Of a DNA stretch of 64,000 nucleotides, positions 26,491-33,834 are shown piece by piece. Source of the DNA: Filimonas sp. (GTDB lineage Bacteria > Bacteroidota > Bacteroidia > Chitinophagales > Chitinophagaceae). The DNA is taken from NCBI GenBank assembly GCA_017306865.1, contig JAFKHH010000011.1, positions 744,001 through 808,000 on the forward strand, given 5' to 3'. Made by a program: the position numbers and the translations under genes. The notes under the pieces are model-generated. The model was not told the DNA's origin and did not search any database. It saw only the letters and a list, made by a program, of their open reading frames with translations. Each line of letters starts with the position of its first letter. Positions within the stretch are counted from its first letter, which is position 1.

Positions 26491-26682
26491 ATGCAACAAC
26501 TAAAGAAATGGCAGATCGCCGCAATCGTCATTGTCGTTTTATTGAATGTGTACACCATAACAGATGGTATTATTTATCAAAGCGTTTTCGGAATCCTCTT
26601 ATCTATTGCCAGCCTCGGGGCATTGTTCCTGTGCGTGAAAATATTTAAAAGAATGAATGAGATGGAGGAAAGTGAATCGTGA
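26491..26682 (+). CDS. Small membrane protein, 63 residues
   Basis: I do not recognise a family. Two hydrophobic helices (about residues 8-27 and 31-50: IAAIVIVVLLNVYTITDGI and GILLSIASLGALFLCVKIF) are followed by a charged tail KRMNEMEESES. The ATG at 26491 follows a terminator. The reading frame ends in the first bases of a CGTGAAT-family repeat, which supplies its TGA. A transmembrane layout of this clarity supports a real gene, but proof is thin. Confidence 0.55.
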   Translation: MQQLKKWQIAAIVIVVLLNVYTITDGIIYQSVFGILLSIASLGALFLCVKIFKRMNEMEESES

Positions 26683-26814
26683 GACGTGAATCGTCAAACG
26701 GTAATCGTGAATACTATTCCATGTTTCAAAACGTCTGTGGCAATTTCACACCAAGAGTTCTGAGAATATCTTGGTCAATCATTCACGATTACCGATTCAC
26801 GATTCACGGTTTCG
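26672..26814. repeat. CGTGAAT-family inverted repeat between convergent genes
   Basis: The left arm GTGAATCGTGAGACGTGAAT and onward (26672-26713) and the right arm ATTCACGATTACCGATTCAC and onward (26781-26814) are largely complementary; CGGTAATCGTGAAT and its partner match exactly. The left arm contains the stop of the 63-residue gene and the right arm the stop of the thioredoxin gene on the other strand. Each gene sees the repeat in the same sense orientation. Confidence 0.85.
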
Positions 26815-27286
26815 TCATCTTCTCTATCTCTATCTTCACCTGTGGCGCTGTTACCTGCCTGTTGAAGAAAGAGCGGTAATTGGTTGTCTTATTTATAAAT
26901 AGGGACACTGGGATAGCACCGTCCCAACTGGGATCTATTTTAGGACAGAAGGTGTCTGCATTTGTTTCATTTAGCCATACTACTTCAGACTGGTAATTAT
27001 TCTTTTTAATAAACGCAGGAAGATTTTTAGGATAGTCTTCTTTAAAGTCGAGGCTGACCAGTAATAGTTTTACCTGCTTGTCTTTGTATTCTGCAACCGC
27101 ACTTTCAAACCACGGTATTTCATGTATGCATGGTGTGCACCAGCTTGCCCAGAAGTTAACAATCAGGGGCGTCTTGCTGCTGTCAATTATCCTGACAAGA
27201 TCATCGATTTGTAGTTTTTTGATGTTTTGTGCCAATAGAACCTGTCCGCTACACATCAAAAGAAATAAAATAAGAAGACGCTTCAT
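26804..27286 (-). CDS. TlpA-like periplasmic thioredoxin
   Basis: 160 residues with a signal peptide (MKRLLILFLLMCSGQVLLAQ). The active site is FWASWCTPCIHEIPWFESA with a standard CxxC. LLLVSLDFKEDYPKNLPAFIKKNN and the cis-proline block GAIPVSLFINKTT follow. It probably reduces disulfides in the periplasm, as TlpA/ResA relatives do. The last codons and stop (EKMTKP) lie inside the CGTGAAT repeat, so the tail was probably set by the repeat. The TrmH gene lies upstream, ending 20 bp before the start, so the two may form one unit. Confidence 0.9.
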   Translation of the reverse strand: MKRLLILFLLMCSGQVLLAQNIKKLQIDDLVRIIDSSKTPLIVNFWASWCTPCIHEIPWFESAVAEYKDKQVKLLLVSLDFKEDYPKNLPAFIKKNNYQSEVVWLNETNADTFCPKIDPSWDGAIPVSLFINKTTNYRSFFNRQVTAPQVKIEIEKMTKP

Positions 27287-27305
27287 GTGTACTACTGTTT
27301 ACTGA

Positions 27306-27896
27306 TCAATCGCTTTCGCTCAGTTTCCATTGTTCCATTAATTGTGCCATCTGCACCTGCGGCAGCGCGGCCTGGTCATAATGGCCTGCTAATCTTTTCT
27401 GCCGGAATACTTCGTAAATGCTAATGGCGCAAGCCACGGAGATATTCAGGCTTTGCAACATGCCAACCTGGGGGATTAAAAAATTGCCGTCCGCCATACT
27501 GTGCAGCTCTTCGCTGATGCCAATACTTTCATTGCCAAATACCAGCGCTATTTTTTGAGTAAGGTCCAGTTCATACAGATCCTTCGCATGGTCTGACAGG
27601 CGAGTGGTCAGGATGGTAAAGCCTTGTTCTTTCAGCATATTTATACAGCCTGCTACACTGTTGTGATGATGTAAGCTGATCCATTTTTCTGCGCTTTTGC
27701 CGCTGTAATAACTCCACTTTTTAGGACGCTTTACCGAGGTAGAAATAATGTGCACATTCTGTATGCCTACGCCATCGCAACTACGCATGACTGCTGTAAT
27801 GTTACGCGGGTCTTCTACATTTTCCATTACCACCACTACATCGCCTTGGCGATGATCGAGGACATAAGAAAGCTTTTCTTTTCGTTCAGGAGTCAT
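27306..27896 (-). CDS. trmH: SpoU/TrmH-family tRNA 2'-O-methyltransferase
   Basis: 196-residue SPOUT methyltransferase, most like TrmH, which methylates the ribose of G18 in tRNA. Motif 1 is VVVMENVEDPRNITAVMRSCDGVG, motif 2 is IALVFGNESIGIS and motif 3 is FLIPQVGMLQSLNISVACAISIYE, the knot that binds SAM. The short N-terminal part and C-terminal extension fit TrmH rather than RlmB, which carries an extra L30-like domain. The ATG at 27896 has a TACTTTTG box ending four bases upstream, so the message is probably leaderless. Confidence 0.9.
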   Translation of the reverse strand: MTPERKEKLSYVLDHRQGDVVVVMENVEDPRNITAVMRSCDGVGIQNVHIISTSVKRPKKWSYYSGKSAEKWISLHHHNSVAGCINMLKEQGFTILTTRLSDHAKDLYELDLTQKIALVFGNESIGISEELHSMADGNFLIPQVGMLQSLNISVACAISIYEVFRQKRLAGHYDQAALPQVQMAQLMEQWKLSESD

Positions 27897-27900
27897 GAGG

Positions 27901-27908
27901 CAAAAGTA
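27901..27908 (-). promoter_or_regulatory. -7 box of a probably leaderless trmH promoter
   Basis: On the minus strand TACTTTTG, then CCTC, then the ATG at 27896. The same four-base spacing is seen at the RsmF-like gene and folC. Confidence 0.6.
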
Positions 27909-27915
27909 GGGAATT

Positions 27916-28108
27916 GTGAGTGGTCAGTTGTGAATTGTGAATGCAGCGTGCAAACAGTCTGAGTAATAGTTGAAACAGATTATAGGAGCAAAACAATAAG
28001 ACCTATAAGGTTTCGAAAAACCTTATAGGTCTGTGCATTGATTATTTTGGATTGCCTCATTCACAACTGACCACTCACTACTCACGATTACCGATTCACG
28101 TCTCACGC
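27916..28108 (-). repeat. Nested inverted repeats between folC and trmH
   Basis: Outer arms: GTGAGTGGTCAGTTGTGAAT (27916-27935) and its exact 20-bp complement (28059-28078). Inside sits a 15-bp perfect hairpin AGACCTATAAGGTTT, loop CGAA (27999-28032). Next to the folC stop, 28080-28107 carries a CGTGAAT-family copy. On the minus strand all words read in the sense direction after folC. Confidence 0.85.
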
Positions 28109-28111
28109 CTC

Positions 28112-29398
28112 TCATACTTCCCCCACCAAAAACACACTGCCGCATACTAATACCAGGTCTTCTTTATGTGCATGTTGCTTCGCATGTGCCAGCGCATCTT
28201 GTACGTTGGGGAATATTTGTCCTTGTAAGCCTGCTACTTCGTGGGCTAAGGCTGCAAGATCTGCTTCCGGTAAGGCGCGGGGTATTTGTGCTTTGGTAAA
28301 ATAATATTTAGCCGTTTTAGGAAGCAAGGATAATATTTTAGCAATCTCTTTGTCCTTTACCATGCCTATTATCAAATGGAGCTCACGATAGGAGGCCAGT
28401 TCTAACTGTGCCATCATTTGCCTGATACCATCTTCATTGTGGCACACATCCAGTATAATGGCGGGGTCTTGTGCAATCAACTCCCAGCGGCCATGTAAAC
28501 CGGTTAGCTTCTTTGTATAAAGCAAACCTTTCAGAACATGCTCCTGTGAAATATTCCAGCCTTTTTGTTGCAGCAGGTGAATGGTAGATAAAACGGCCGG
28601 CAGGTTTTTTACCTGGTAAACTCCGGGCAGATCAAGCGTATAAGTAGTTCGCTCGTCAGTACGCTTTGTTGCAATGTTCACCGCAAGGTGATGATGCGTG
28701 TATTGCCAGTCAGTTGGATAAAATTCGTGATGGGAGAGCAGCATAGGCGCACCTTTTTCTTTGGCTGTGGTTTCGAATACCGGTAAGGTTTCCGGTAGCG
28801 TCTCACCGATTACAACCGGAATGCCCGGCTTGATAATACCTGCTTTTTCGCCTGCTATTTTTTCCAGTGTATCGCCTAGCATATTCATGTGGTCCCAACT
28901 AATGTTGGTGATCACACTTACTTCCGGCGTAATAATGTTTGTACTGTCCAGGCGACCGCCAAGACCCACTTCTATAACAGCTACATCTACTTTTTGCTGC
29001 GCAAAATAATAGAATGCCATAGCAACAGTGATCTCAAAAAATGATGGTTGGATCTCTGCGATCAGTGGCTGGATCTTTTCTGTAAAATCCACCACAAAAG
29101 ATTCTTCGCACATACGTCCGTCCACCTTTATGCGCTCACGAAAATCTTTTAAATGCGGAGAAGTATATAAACCGGTTTTATAGCCCGCTGTTTGCAATAT
29201 AGCGGCAAGCATGTGACTGGTAGAACCTTTACCATTGGTGCCTGCAATATGAATAGATTTAAACTGATGTTGCGGATTGCCTAATGCTTCACATAATGCA
29301 ATGGTATTGGTGAGGTCTTTTTTAAAAGCTGCTGCACCTATACGGCTAAACATTGGAAGGGAGTTAAACAGGTAGTCAAGCGTTTGCTGGTAATTCAT
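28112..29398 (-). CDS. folC: Folylpolyglutamate synthase / dihydrofolate synthase
   Basis: Adds glutamate to folates, and often also to dihydropteroate, using ATP. The 428-residue Mur-ligase-fold enzyme shows the P-loop IAGTNGKGSTSHMLAAIL (about 50-67), SPHLKDFRERIKVDG, FFEITVAMAFYYFA, and the metal/ATP block VGLGGRLDSTNII followed by ISWDHMNMLGDT. The C-terminal domain has LLYTKKLTGLHGRWEL and DVCHNEDGI. It complements the folate genes at the window's left end. The start at 29398 has a TATCTTTG box ending four bases upstream, suggesting a leaderless message. Confidence 0.95.
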   Translation of the reverse strand: MNYQQTLDYLFNSLPMFSRIGAAAFKKDLTNTIALCEALGNPQHQFKSIHIAGTNGKGSTSHMLAAILQTAGYKTGLYTSPHLKDFRERIKVDGRMCEESFVVDFTEKIQPLIAEIQPSFFEITVAMAFYYFAQQKVDVAVIEVGLGGRLDSTNIITPEVSVITNISWDHMNMLGDTLEKIAGEKAGIIKPGIPVVIGETLPETLPVFETTAKEKGAPMLLSHHEFYPTDWQYTHHHLAVNIATKRTDERTTYTLDLPGVYQVKNLPAVLSTIHLLQQKGWNISQEHVLKGLLYTKKLTGLHGRWELIAQDPAIILDVCHNEDGIRQMMAQLELASYRELHLIIGMVKDKEIAKILSLLPKTAKYYFTKAQIPRALPEADLAALAHEVAGLQGQIFPNVQDALAHAKQHAHKEDLVLVCGSVFLVGEV

Positions 29399-29402
29399 AC
29401 AG

Positions 29403-29410
29403 CAAAGATA
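29403..29410 (-). promoter_or_regulatory. -7 box of a probably leaderless folC promoter
   Basis: On the minus strand TATCTTTG is followed by CTGT and the ATG at 29398. It is an exact TAnnTTTG match. Confidence 0.6.
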
Positions 29411-29520
29411 GGACAGGTATTTAATGTATATGGAGTATGTAAAGTATATAAGGTGTATATGGTATATAAAATCTGTGAAGCAAGCCCTGCCTTATTTGCC
29501 CTACCTACTGTATAACACAT
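29411..29520. repeat. TATATAA-word phrase upstream of folC
   Basis: ATGTATATGGAGTATG, AAAGTATATAAGG and GGTATATAAAATC, then GCCCTACCTACTGTATAACAC. The last part mirrors CCCTACCTACTGTATAAAC at 29957-29975 next to the TonB stop, but as a direct copy. Together with 29899-29992 it flanks the structured element at 29.6-29.8 kb. Confidence 0.6.
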
Positions 29521-29576
29521 CGTTGTTCTTCGAGTAATGGATCATTCAATTGCAAGCTTTCATTTGTCTACCGACG

Positions 29577-29775
29577 GTGTTACTTTTTGTCTTGATACAA
29601 AAAGTAACCAAAAAGATCAAGGCTCCAGAAAAGCAGGCTAAAAATTGTCCTGCCCGCCGAAATCCATTGAACTCGCCGCTGACTGCATTAGTAAGTAAGT
29701 TGTGACTGGCTCAAACAGCAATGGATTTTTCCGGCGTTCACGCCAATTTTCTTAACGCAGCTTTTCTGAGGCCAG
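29577..29775. other. Long nested stem-loop element of unknown kind
   Basis: A perfect 12-bp hairpin GTTACTTTTTGT / ACAAAAAGTAAC (29579-29608) is followed by a nested fold. Its paired stretches are 29621-29634 with 29760-29773 (CAGAAAAGC exact), 29641-29647 with 29744-29750 (AAAATTG), and 29657-29669 with 29719-29734 (AATCCATTG exact). The unpaired centre contains ATTAGTAAGTAAGTTGTG. No reading frame of note crosses it. I believe similar text recurs in other Bacteroidetes genomes but cannot verify this. It could be a structured RNA or a non-autonomous mobile element. Confidence 0.6.
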
Positions 29776-29898
29776 ACGTTTCCCGGAAAGATTAGAAACA
29801 GGATGTCCCCCTGATTTTTGCAACGTACCTTTTAGCTGTAAACGATTGCCACAAAGAATTGCGAACCTTTGCTGCCTGTTTAGTCGGACAAGAATGAC

Positions 29899-29992
29899 AA
29901 TATATATAATGTTTTAGGCGGTATATAAAATAAACAGGAGTTCCCCCTTCTTTATATACCCTACCTACTGTATAAACTTATATACTATTCCC
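29899..29992 (-). repeat. TATATAA-word inverted repeat after the TonB gene
   Basis: On the minus strand, after the TonB stop, AGTATATAAGTTTATACAGT and GGTATATAAAGAAGGGGG run in the sense direction. The partial complement TTTATTTTATATACCGCC follows. It uses the same vocabulary as after ccmE and aguA. Confidence 0.7.
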
Positions 29993-30862
29993 TTACCTGA
30001 GCTTGAAATCAAACACGATCGTGCCGGTTTGCTCGCCGCTACCTGCGTTGAATTTTAGCTGGAGCGCTTTACGTTGCGCTATTGCTTTAATGTTGGAGTT
30101 TGTGGTTGTAGTACCACGAGGGTTAATGACAGCGGAAAGAACTTTCCCTGCTGCATCTACATTAATGTCTACGGCTACTTTTGCATTCTCGTTGAAGTCA
30201 TCTTCAAAAGAAGGCATTTTGGTGAATCTTCTGCCTTGAAGACCACTGCGGATGCTTACACCGCTTTTGCCTGTGCCGCCATTACCTGTATAGCTGTCGG
30301 AGTTGGGGTTACCGTTTGGTTTGCCCTGATCGCCGTTGCCACCGGCAATGCCCTGGTTACGTACGCCGTTATAACTATCGGCATTATTACCTCCCTGGCC
30401 TGTGTTTTTGCCGCCAGCGTAGAGCGCCTTAGGTTTTGGCGGGGCTGGTGTAGGATTGGTAACAGGTGCAGGTTTTTTATTCTTTACTTCCGTTGTTTTT
30501 GTATGGTCTGGTTTCGGCTTTGGAGACTTCTTTTCCGGAGTGGCAATTGCAGTTGCAGACGGATCATTGTTTTCCTCTACCGGTTTTACTTCTTCCGGCG
30601 CGGCGGCTGCCTGTGAAGTTGGCGGTGGGTCTATTGTGGTTTCTTTTGCGTCAGACGGCTCGCCAGGAATAGCAGGCGCTACATCACCTAAGCCCTGGTC
30701 GCTATTGCCCAGGTTTACTTCTATGCCTTCATCTGCCTGTGGTGGTTGTACCTGAGGTAGTGTCCAGCTTACCAGGAAGAGGATTAAAAATAGCGCAGCA
30801 CAGACACCAGCCGTGATGCCTAAAGCTTTTATATTTTTTTCTTTTTCAAAGTCCGGACGCAT
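29993..30862 (-). CDS. TonB-like energy-transducer protein
   Basis: 289 residues. A short cytosolic start (MRPDFEKEKNIK) leads into one membrane helix (ALGITAGVCAALFLILFLVSW, about residues 11-31). A long periplasmic Pro/Lys/Glu-rich linker (about 35-140) is followed by a Gly/Asn-rich stretch. The C-terminal domain holds VAVDINVDAAGKVLSAVINPRGT and ends FDFKLR. Layout and tail match Bacteroidetes TonB-family proteins that usually follow exbB and exbD; here neither is adjacent. It could energise receptors such as the one at 14.5-17 kb. A TTG at 30883 lies in a repeat, so the ATG at 30862 is used. Confidence 0.82.
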   Translation of the reverse strand: MRPDFEKEKNIKALGITAGVCAALFLILFLVSWTLPQVQPPQADEGIEVNLGNSDQGLGDVAPAIPGEPSDAKETTIDPPPTSQAAAAPEEVKPVEENNDPSATAIATPEKKSPKPKPDHTKTTEVKNKKPAPVTNPTPAPPKPKALYAGGKNTGQGGNNADSYNGVRNQGIAGGNGDQGKPNGNPNSDSYTGNGGTGKSGVSIRSGLQGRRFTKMPSFEDDFNENAKVAVDINVDAAGKVLSAVINPRGTTTTNSNIKAIAQRKALQLKFNAGSGEQTGTIVFDFKLR

Positions 30863-30867
30863 AGAAA

Positions 30868-31092
30868 AGTTTTTCAGTTTCAACGTTTAATCGTTTCATT
30901 TGAAACGGCTAAGTAAACCTGTACTTAAACAAAGATAATAGTTCATGGTCACTAAGGCGCCATGGCCCAAAGATTCACAAAGTATTAAGGGGAGATGTAT
31001 GGCTAAGTCGTCAAGACATGAAGGAACGCCAGGAAAAGTACAAAGTACCTTCGATCTTGGTGTCCCTTCCCGTCTTTGTGTCTTAGTGGCCT
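30868..31092. repeat. Word repeats between the START-like and TonB genes
   Basis: On the minus strand after the START-like stop, GGCCACTAAGACACAAAGAC and GGGACACC run in sense. The complement GGTCACTAAGGCGCC reversed and ATTCACAAAG lie at 30946-30985. At 30872-30903 TTTCAGTTTCAACG and CGTTTCATTTGAAAC words of the TTTCAAAG type precede the TonB start. No gene is seen in these 220 bp. Confidence 0.65.
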
Positions 31093-31541
31093 TTGGAGAA
31101 TTTATCACCTATCAGGTTTAATTTAATGCCATGTTCCAGCCACGCTTTTAACCCATCAACAACGGTCGTAAATCCTCCGGTGTTGTCATTTATTGCTTTT
31201 GCCAATTCAAGCCCTTCCTGTTTAAATCCATAGTTGTTGATAACGAGGTAGGTGGTGCCGTCACCCCGGTCCTGGAAATTAAATTCAATGGTGGTGACAG
31301 GGTCATTCCAGTCAACCACAATTTTTTGGCCAGGTACTATTTCTTTCACCTGCACATTGATGCTTACGCCATACATTTCCCATGTCCAGGTAATCGTTTT
31401 GCCCGTTTCCAGCTTGCCTGTAGATTTTGTAAACCAGAAGTTGGTTGTTACCGCAGGATCAATAAATGCGTTGAAGACTTCTGCTGCCGGGCGACGGATC
31501 AGCATTTGTGCTGTAACGATGGCTGTGTTTGATGGTGTCAT
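31083..31541 (-). CDS. SRPBCC/AHSA1-type (START-like) protein
   Basis: 152 residues with the helix-grip fold of Aha1-C-terminal-like proteins: TAQMLIRRPAAEVFNAFIDPAVTTNFWFTKSTGKLETG at the N-terminus, ITWTWEMYG, PGQKIVVDWND, and a C-terminal helix GGFTTVVDGLKAWLEHGI. Members bind lipids or other hydrophobic ligands; the ligand here is unknown. The final codons (GDKFSKGH) and the stop come from the CACTAAG repeat that follows. It stands alone between word repeats. Confidence 0.85.
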   Translation of the reverse strand: MTPSNTAIVTAQMLIRRPAAEVFNAFIDPAVTTNFWFTKSTGKLETGKTITWTWEMYGVSINVQVKEIVPGQKIVVDWNDPVTTIEFNFQDRGDGTTYLVINNYGFKQEGLELAKAINDNTGGFTTVVDGLKAWLEHGIKLNLIGDKFSKGH

Positions 31542-31552
31542 AGATAGAAATT

Positions 31553-31660
31553 TGATGTGGCTAAATTGTTGTATTGCTGAATTGTTATATGGTTTTATCG
31601 TTGAATGATTTAAGCGAGCGGCTAATCCTGACAGGGTTTAAAGCCTTATCAGGGTTGTAC
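31553..31660. repeat. AATTGTT words plus a CCTGACAGGG palindrome upstream of the START-like gene
   Basis: GGCTAAATTGTTGTATTG, CTGAATTGTTATATGG (31558-31595) lie before the start, here unpaired. At 31625-31657 AATCCTGACAGGGTTTAAAG then CCTTATCAGGGTT forms an imperfect palindrome related to those at 28.0 and 48.3 kb. Confidence 0.6.
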
Positions 31661-31667
31661 TTAATAG

Positions 31668-32063
31668 TTATACTAATGATCGTAAGATGTTGCTAAGTTG
31701 TACTTGAAGATCGGCATTGTCTGCATAAATAATATGGAAATCTGAAATGCCGGAGACCGTCGTAGAATGCTCTGCATCTGTATGGCGCAAATAAATTACG
31801 GGCTTCCCTTTCCCTTTTGCATAACCAACTTCTACACCTATACCAATTCCTTTGTCAGATACTTCTGCTATTAGCAAATTACAATCATCTATGTCTCTCA
31901 TTGCCTGTTGCATCATCTGTTTTTCGTCTGTATGCTTAAAGGAGTAATTATTGACAAAAACAAATGCAGCGATATTGAACTGGCTTAGCGTTTCAGTAAT
32001 CGCATGTAAGGTAGTGCTCAATAATTGCTTATTGCTAAAGCTTATGGAAACGTATGCTCGCAT
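31668..32063 (-). CDS. Nucleoside 2-deoxyribosyltransferase-fold protein
   Basis: 131 residues. The segment DIDDCNLLIAEVSDKGIGIGVEVGYAKGKGKPVIYLRH is the hallmark of the nucleoside 2-deoxyribosyltransferase-like fold (a base-binding strand, a Gly-rich turn, then E-x-G-Y-A). The N-terminus MRAYVSISFSNKQL fits the first strand of that fold. Whether it exchanges nucleobases or acts on another nucleotide is unknown; relatives of this size occur in signalling and defence contexts. It is the third gene of a unit led by the TSUP permease, 24 bp after the second. Confidence 0.65.
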   Translation of the reverse strand: MRAYVSISFSNKQLLSTTLHAITETLSQFNIAAFVFVNNYSFKHTDEKQMMQQAMRDIDDCNLLIAEVSDKGIGIGVEVGYAKGKGKPVIYLRHTDAEHSTTVSGISDFHIIYADNADLQVQLSNILRSLV

Positions 32064-32087
32064 AGGTTGACGATATTTTAGTGTCGT

Positions 32088-32453
32088 TTATGCTAAAGAG
32101 ATTGTTATCAGCTTCTTTCGAATGTCTATGGAGAAAGGTACATTGTTTTCCGCAGGAATACATTCAGCGAGGTCTAGTTTTCTCGCATATCTGCTTAATG
32201 ATTTGCGGCCCAGTTTTAATATTAACTCATATCGATCTTGTCCGTCTTTACCAATAAAAGCTATTAACGTGATTTCTCTTTTTTGGTTGACATATTCCTG
32301 TGCTAATGTTGCGGGAGAATCAGGTTCTATGATGCCATCACACCATAGGCAATTAATCTCCTTGTCCGTAGATGCAGCAAGCACACCTGTTATTGCATAT
32401 TCTAACTGATCATAAAAGTTTCTGGAAAGCATATTATTATTTACATCATACAT
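32088..32453 (-). CDS. Unknown 121-residue cytosolic protein
   Basis: I do not recognise this protein. There is no signal peptide or membrane helix. Features are a helical N-terminus (FYDQLEYAITGVLAASTDKEI), a CLWCDGI cysteine pair, DSPATLAQEYVNQKREITLIAFIGKDGQDRYELILKLGRKSLSRYARKLDL and a strand-rich end FSIDIRKKLITISLA. The ATG at 32453 lies four bases after the TSUP stop, so the genes are coupled; an earlier ATG at 32483 would overlap the permease. The gene order TSUP, unknown, nucleoside-transferase-like is compact. Confidence 0.65.
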   Translation of the reverse strand: MYDVNNNMLSRNFYDQLEYAITGVLAASTDKEINCLWCDGIIEPDSPATLAQEYVNQKREITLIAFIGKDGQDRYELILKLGRKSLSRYARKLDLAECIPAENNVPFSIDIRKKLITISLA

Positions 32454-32457
32454 TGGT

Positions 32458-33222
32458 TCATTTCTTAAACACATCCCATGCAAACCTAATAATCATTCCG
32501 ACAATAACGATCAGGAAAAAGACGCGGATGAACTTGTTGCCTTTTAATAAAGCAAGTCTTGAGCCAAAGAAGGAACCGGTAATATTACAGATGGCCATTG
32601 GTATGGCAAACTGGTAAAGAATATGCCCGGTGCTGCTGAAATAGATAATGGAGGCAAGGTTGGTAGCAAGATTGACCACTTTGGCATACGCGCTGGCGTG
32701 TAAAAAATCCTGGCCTAGCACAGCTATAAATACGAGTATTAAAAAGCTGCCGGTTCCGGGGCCGATGAAGCCATCGTAGAAGCCTAAGAGCAAGCCAAAA
32801 GAAATAGCATAGAGTAAACTGTTTTTTACCGGGAGGGAGTGTTGCTCCTGCCCAAATGATTTTTTTGTATAAGTATAGATAGCAACAATAATGAGGAGAA
32901 CAAGGATAATGGGTTTGAAGAATTTATTGCTTAAATGGCTGGCAAGTGTGGAACCACAAAATGCTGCTATGAAGGCAACAGTGGCGATAGACACCAGTAC
33001 TTTGATGTCAGGCTTTACACGTTTTACATATTGCCACGCAGCAATACTTGTGCCTGCAAAAGAGGGAATCTTAGTAGTGCCCAACAGGGTTGCTACAGGG
33101 TAGTGCGGTAGTATAATGAGTGTTGCGGGCGTTTGTATTAAACCACCGCCGCCAACAATAGCGTCAATAAAACCTGCGGCGAAAGCGGCAAAGCAAAGCA
33201 GGACGAGAGTCGTTATATCCAT
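32458..33222 (-). CDS. TSUP-family (TauE/SafE) membrane permease
   Basis: 254 residues with about eight membrane helices. Signatures are LLCFAAFAAGFIDAIVGGGGLIQTPATLIILPHYPVATLLGTTKIPSF near the N-terminus and the matching second-half repeat LGFYDGFIGPGTGSFLILVFIA. Members export sulfite, sulfoacetate or similar organosulfur anions; the substrate here is not predictable. Its ATG at 33222 abuts a TACGATGT-word repeat (GTACGATGTTAGATGTCCGA). It heads a three-gene unit. Confidence 0.9.
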   Translation of the reverse strand: MDITTLVLLCFAAFAAGFIDAIVGGGGLIQTPATLIILPHYPVATLLGTTKIPSFAGTSIAAWQYVKRVKPDIKVLVSIATVAFIAAFCGSTLASHLSNKFFKPIILVLLIIVAIYTYTKKSFGQEQHSLPVKNSLLYAISFGLLLGFYDGFIGPGTGSFLILVFIAVLGQDFLHASAYAKVVNLATNLASIIYFSSTGHILYQFAIPMAICNITGSFFGSRLALLKGNKFIRVFFLIVIVGMIIRFAWDVFKK

Positions 33223-33246
33223 GTACGATGTTAGATGTCCGATGTA
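33223..33246 (+). repeat. TACGATGT words at the TSUP start
   Basis: GTACGATGTTAGATGTCCGA begins immediately before the TSUP start codon, in the orientation complementary to that gene. Together with the tandem array and phrases listed next it accounts for the 730-bp gap to 33952. Confidence 0.65.
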
Positions 33247-33303
33247 AAGGGGCTAAGATAAAATAATTGCTTGAAACGTGAACTGTGAATGATCGACGCG
33301 AAT

Positions 33304-33774
33304 TTTTTTAAACACATAGGTGACTATGAGGTTGCCCTTTACATTTGTTCCGAAAAATTAAGACGTGTCTATGGATAGATGTGCAAATCATTTGGGTAAT
33401 TACAAACCTGTTTCTCCGGAGGGACACAATAGGGCACATAGGGGAAATACTTCGTATTTCTTTAGCGAAGTTTTTTAAACACATAGGTGACTATGAGGTT
33501 GCCCTTCAGATTTGTTCCGAAAAATTAAAGCGTGTCTATGGATAGATGTGCAAATCATTTGAGTAACTACAAACCTGTTTCTCCGGAGGGACACAATAGG
33601 GCACATAGGGGAAATACTTCGTATTTCTTTAGCGAAGTTTTTTAAACACATAGGTGACTATGAGGTTGCCCTTCAGATTTGTTCCGAAAAATTAAAGCGT
33701 GTCTATGGGTAGATGTGCAAATCATTTGAGTAATTACAAACCTGTTTTTCCGAAGGGACACAATAGGGCACATA
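33304..33774 (+). repeat. 167-bp tandem repeat, 2.8 units
   Basis: Units begin at 33304, 33471 and 33638 (TTTTTTAAACACATAGGTGA), an exact 167-bp period. The third unit stops after 137 bp. Units differ by only a few bases. Each holds CTATGAGGTTGCCCTT, GTGTCTATGGATAGATGTGC, TTACAAACCTGTTTCTCCG and, in units 1 and 2, the hairpin GAAATACTTCGTATTTC. 167 is not a multiple of three and the reading frames shift, so it is not coding. A fourth, diverged copy lies inverted at 36831-36988. A hairpin AAGCCGC-TTC-GCGGCTT (33778-33794) follows the array. Confidence 0.95.
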
Positions 33775-33834
33775 GTGAAGCCGCTTCGCGGCTTGAGGGA
33801 TTCACTACAGAGATGGAGCGTTGCATGCAGAGCA

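Noticed and set aside
30074-30755. Long open frames on the + strand opposite the TonB gene
   Set aside because: They mirror the Pro/Lys-rich TonB linker, have no recognisable domains, and the minus-strand frame has a coherent membrane helix and TonB-type end.
33345-33545. Small open frame inside the 167-bp tandem array
   Set aside because: The repeat period is not divisible by three, so each unit is read in another frame; the peptide has no family features. It is a by-product of the repeat.
33304-33774. Possible CRISPR array
   Set aside because: Units are 167 bp and almost identical throughout, with no short repeat/unique spacer alternation and no cas genes.
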